A DNA stretch of 7,486 nt from Burkholderiales bacterium (GTDB lineage: Bacteria; Pseudomonadota; Gammaproteobacteria; Burkholderiales; JAEUOS01): the NCBI GenBank assembly GCA_947456845.1, contig CANGUJ010000181.1, positions 1-7,486 on the forward strand. The letters run 5' to 3'. Below, piece after piece: positions 5,459-7,486 of the stretch. Both the position numbers and the translations under genes were made by a program. The notes beneath the pieces are model-generated. The model had not been told where the DNA came from, searched no databases, and saw only the letters and a program-made list of their open reading frames with translations. Within the stretch, counting starts at the first letter, position 1. Each line of letters opens with the position of its first letter.

Positions 5459-6069
5459 GCAAGAAAAACGCAGCATCCAGGGGCGCAAGCCGTTTCCCGG
5501 TACTCACGCCCGAGACCCTGACCAAGGCGCAGACCAGGATGCTCAAGGCGCTGCTCGCCGGCCCGCGCGGCGGCGGCGACATGAGCAAGGACGCCATGAC
5601 GAGCGCCCTCAACCGCGGGCCGTTCAATGCCTGGCTGCGCAGTCCCGCACTGGGCGACCGCCTGCAGAAGGTGGGCGAGTACATCCGCTTCGGCTCGTCC
5701 ATGCCGCAGGACTTGAACGAGATGGCCATCCTCATCACCGCGCGCTACTGGACCTCGCAGTTCGAATGGTTCGCGCATTCCGCGCTGGCGCTCAAGGCCG
5801 GGCTCGACCCGAAGATCGTCGAGGCGCTGGCCAGGAACAAGCGCCCGTCGAAGATGACCCGGCAGCAGGCGGCGGTCTACGCATTCTGCACCCAGCTGCA
5901 CCACAAGAAGAAGGTGAGCAACGGCGCCTACGCGCGCGCGGTGGAATGCTTCGGCGAGCAGGGGGTGATGGACATGATCGCCGCATGCGGCTACTACACC
6001 GCCGTGTCGATGACCCTCAACGTCGCCAAGGTGCCGGTGCCCGCCGGGCACAAGAAGCCGCTCAAGTAG
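5455..6069 (+). CDS. Carboxymuconolactone decarboxylase (CMD) family protein
   Basis: The protein has 204 residues. The ATG at 5455 has AAGGGG 7 bases upstream and overlaps the preceding small ORF's stop; longer in-frame extensions (from 5305) lack a ribosome site. The CMD-fold signature is the helix pair LNEMAILITARYWTSQFEW (87-105), then AHSALALKAGLDPKIVEALA (107-126), with Glu104 and His108 in the usual EWxxH position. A second helical part runs RQQAAVYAFCTQLHH (136-150) to DMIAACGYYTAVSMTLNVAK (173-192). Three cysteines (145, 165, 178) are present, but no CxxC, so it is not an AhpD-type peroxidase. Relatives include gamma-carboxymuconolactone decarboxylase of the protocatechuate pathway, but most members with this pattern have unknown reactions. 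Probably co-transcribed with the monooxygenase-like gene, placing it in the same pathway. Fold is secure; activity is not. Confidence 0.9.
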   Translation: MSKKNAASRGASRFPVLTPETLTKAQTRMLKALLAGPRGGGDMSKDAMTSALNRGPFNAWLRSPALGDRLQKVGEYIRFGSSMPQDLNEMAILITARYWTSQFEWFAHSALALKAGLDPKIVEALARNKRPSKMTRQQAAVYAFCTQLHHKKKVSNGAYARAVECFGEQGVMDMIAACGYYTAVSMTLNVAKVPVPAGHKKPLK

Positions 6070-6100
6070 GGGCGCGGCGGCGTCAGGCCTTGGCGCCCTT
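6068..6100. terminator. Candidate stem-loop at the convergent gene ends
   Basis: GGGCGC (6070-6075) pairs with GCGCCC (6093-6098), and a G-T and an A-T pair extend the stem to 8 bp with a 17-base loop. It spans the 13-bp gap between the CMD stop (6069) and the VOC stop (6083) and runs into the VOC coding end. It could terminate the plus-strand message. No T-run follows, so the support is positional. Confidence 0.3.
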
Positions 6101-6481
6101 CCAGCCTGAATGGGTGATGTCGAAGATGATGCCGTCCGGGTCCTGGTACTTCTTCTCGTAATATCCGGTGGCCTTGCCCGGCGCGACGTCCTGGAACAGC
6201 GCGGCGCCGGCGGCCTCCACGGCGCGGCTTTGCGCTTCGAGGTCCTCGCACAGGAAGCCCATGTGATGCAGGCCCACGAAGTCGCGCCCGCGCGGGCCGG
6301 CCGGGGCGTCGGTGCGGTAGCGCAGCAGCGCGAGGCTGACGGTACCGTCGGAAAGATAGACGCCGGTGGCGGTGGCCGAGTTGGCCTCGCCCACCACCTC
6401 CATGCCGAAGGCGTCGCAGTAGAAACGCGCCGACTTTTGCGGGTCCGGCACCGAAAGGGCGATGTGGCGCAGCTTGGCCAT
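6083..6481 (-). CDS. VOC (glyoxalase/extradiol dioxygenase fold) protein
   Basis: The protein has 132 residues, the usual length for a two-module vicinal-oxygen-chelate protein. The ATG at 6481 follows AGGA by 6 bases and lies 22 bases after the stop of the upstream Bug gene, so the two are probably one operon. Module 1 starts LRHIALSVPDPQKSARFYCD (4-23) with His6 and goes on to TGVYLSDGTVSLALLRY (39-55). Module 2 has VGLHHMGFLCEDLEA (69-83) with His72/His73, then DPDGIIFDITHSGW (114-127). Classical members bind metal through H, E, H, E; here the first glutamate position reads S/L in VSLAL and the last is Asp121. Activity may be altered or the metal lost. Glyoxalase, epimerase or dioxygenase roles are all possible; the neighbours suggest a step in organic-acid breakdown. 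Probably cytoplasmic. The fold is secure. Confidence 0.9.
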   Translation of the reverse strand: MAKLRHIALSVPDPQKSARFYCDAFGMEVVGEANSATATGVYLSDGTVSLALLRYRTDAPAGPRGRDFVGLHHMGFLCEDLEAQSRAVEAAGAALFQDVAPGKATGYYEKKYQDPDGIIFDITHSGWKGAKA

Positions 6482-6503
6482 GGCGTGTCCTGTGGTTGCG
6501 GGC

Positions 6504-7486
6504 TTATTCGGGCTTGACGCCGGATTTCCTGACCACCTCGCCCCAGCGCACCACCTCGGACTTGACATACTCGACCGTGCGTGCCGGCGGTTCGGTGATG
6601 GGGTCGAAGGCAAGTCCGGCGACCCGCTCCTTGATGTCCGGCGTCTGCAGCACGCGTTGCATGGCGTCATAGAGCCGGTTGACCGCTGCGGCGGGCGTGC
6701 CGGCGGGCATGAACACGCCGACCCAGGTGTAGTCCAGCATGTCGGGATAGCCCGATTCGACCAGCGTGGGCACATCCGGCAGGCTGGCGATGCGCCGTGC
6801 GGAAGATACCGCCAGCGCGCGCAGCTTGCCGGCCCTGATGTGCGGCAGCGGGGCGGTCATCGCCATCACGCCCACCGGCGGCTCGCCGCCCAGGACGGCG
6901 GTGACCGCCGGGCCCGCGCCGCGGAAATGCGCGGCGGGAATGCCCAGCTTGGCGGCGATGTTGAACAGGTTCTCGCCGGTCAGGTGCGGGGTGGTGCCGC
7001 TGCCGGGCGACGAGAACGCCAGCTTGCGGGTTCGCGCATAGGCGATGAATTCGGCCAGGGTCTTGACCGGCAGGCCGGGATGCGCCACCACCACATTCGG
7101 CTGCGCCGCGACGATGGTCACCGGCGCGAAGTCGCGCTCGGCCGAATAGCCGGAGTCCGGAAAACTGGTGTTGACGGCGTACGCCGAGGAGGTGATCAGC
7201 ACGGTGTAGCCGTCGGCGGGTGACTTCGCCACCGCCACCGTGCCGATGTTGCCGCCGGCACCGGTCCGGTTTTCGATGACCATCGGCTGGCCGAGGATTT
7301 CGGTGAGCTTGGGGCTGAGCAGGCGGGCGATGGTGTCGGGCGGCCCGCCCGGCGCGAACGGGATGATGATGCGGACCGGCTTGTCAGGCCATGCCGCCGC
7401 CTGGGCGCACACCCCGTGCGCCGCCAGCGCGGCGATTGCGCCGACGAGCAGGCGCCCCGCCGCGCGTGGCCAAGCCGGCCGGCCCC
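6504..7486 (-). CDS. Bug-family periplasmic solute-binding protein, 5' end outside the window
   Basis: The frame is open to the right window edge and 326 codons are visible. Going back from the mature start AAWPDKPVRIIIPFAPGGPP, the frame reads GRPAWPRAAGRLLVGAIAAL, then AAHGVCAQA. This is most of a signal peptide with a basic region, hydrophobic core and cleavage near CAQA. No ATG, GTG or TTG precedes the core within the window, so the start lies beyond 7486; the GTG at 7412 sits inside the signal peptide and is not the start. Bug hallmarks include ENRTGAGGNIGTVAVAKSPA before DGYT, FSSPGSGTTPHLTGENL, AHFRGAGPAVTAVLGGEP and AGKLRALAVSSARR. It differs clearly from the first Bug protein, so it likely binds another ligand. 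The VOC gene follows after 22 bp. No transporter membrane subunit is in view. Family is secure; ligand is unknown. Confidence 0.93.
   Translation of the reverse strand, partial: GRPAWPRAAGRLLVGAIAALAAHGVCAQAAAWPDKPVRIIIPFAPGGPPDTIARLLSPKLTEILGQPMVIENRTGAGGNIGTVAVAKSPADGYTVLITSSAYAVNTSFPDSGYSAERDFAPVTIVAAQPNVVVAHPGLPVKTLAEFIAYARTRKLAFSSPGSGTTPHLTGENLFNIAAKLGIPAAHFRGAGPAVTAVLGGEPPVGVMAMTAPLPHIRAGKLRALAVSSARRIASLPDVPTLVESGYPDMLDYTWVGVFMPAGTPAAAVNRLYDAMQRVLQTPDIKERVAGLAFDPITEPPARTVEYVKSEVVRWGEVVRKSGVKPE

Noticed and set aside
7410..7412. GTG at 7412 as the start of the second Bug gene
   Set aside because: Upstream in-frame codons encode the hydrophobic core of a signal peptide, so the true start lies beyond the window edge.

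Overview
The window is GC-rich, roughly two thirds or more G+C by eye. It carries nearly wall-to-wall protein genes with short gaps and no RNA genes, insertion sequences or CRISPR. Two genes for periplasmic binding proteins of the Bug (TctC-like) family point to a betaproteobacterium of the order Burkholderiales, most likely Alcaligenaceae (Bordetella, Achromobacter and relatives), where this family is greatly expanded. Codon use looks uniform, and nothing suggests recent transfer. The species cannot be named from the sequence.

Layout, left to right. A 139-base upstream region holds two fused perfect palindromes and an A/C-rich tandem-repeat leader. It leads into a plus-strand pair: a Bug solute-binding protein (140-1129) and an exported FrsA-like alpha/beta hydrolase (1172-2356). 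A small cupin (2404-2949) runs on the minus strand and converges on the hydrolase. A roughly 210-base divergent control region follows. On the plus strand come a secreted protein of unknown function (3164-3874), an acyl-CoA-dehydrogenase-fold protein that resembles flavin-dependent monooxygenases (3963-5213, TTG start), a 61-codon small ORF (5273-5458), and a carboxymuconolactone-decarboxylase-family protein whose ATG overlaps the small ORF's stop (5455-6069). The window ends with a minus-strand pair read from right to left: a second Bug protein, cut by the window edge (6504-7486), and a VOC/glyoxalase-fold protein (6083-6481).

The content looks like a catabolic island for an organic, possibly aromatic, acid or ester. 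Two binding proteins would capture substrate in the periplasm, and an exported hydrolase could release it there. Inside the cell are a possible monooxygenase, a cupin, a VOC protein and a CMD-family protein, four folds common in ring-oxidation and ring-cleavage pathways. The substrate is unknown. No transporter membrane subunits, flavin reductase or transcriptional regulator lie in the window. The least explained parts are the secreted protein at 3164-3874, the small ORF at 5273-5458, and several inverted repeats over candidate promoters.
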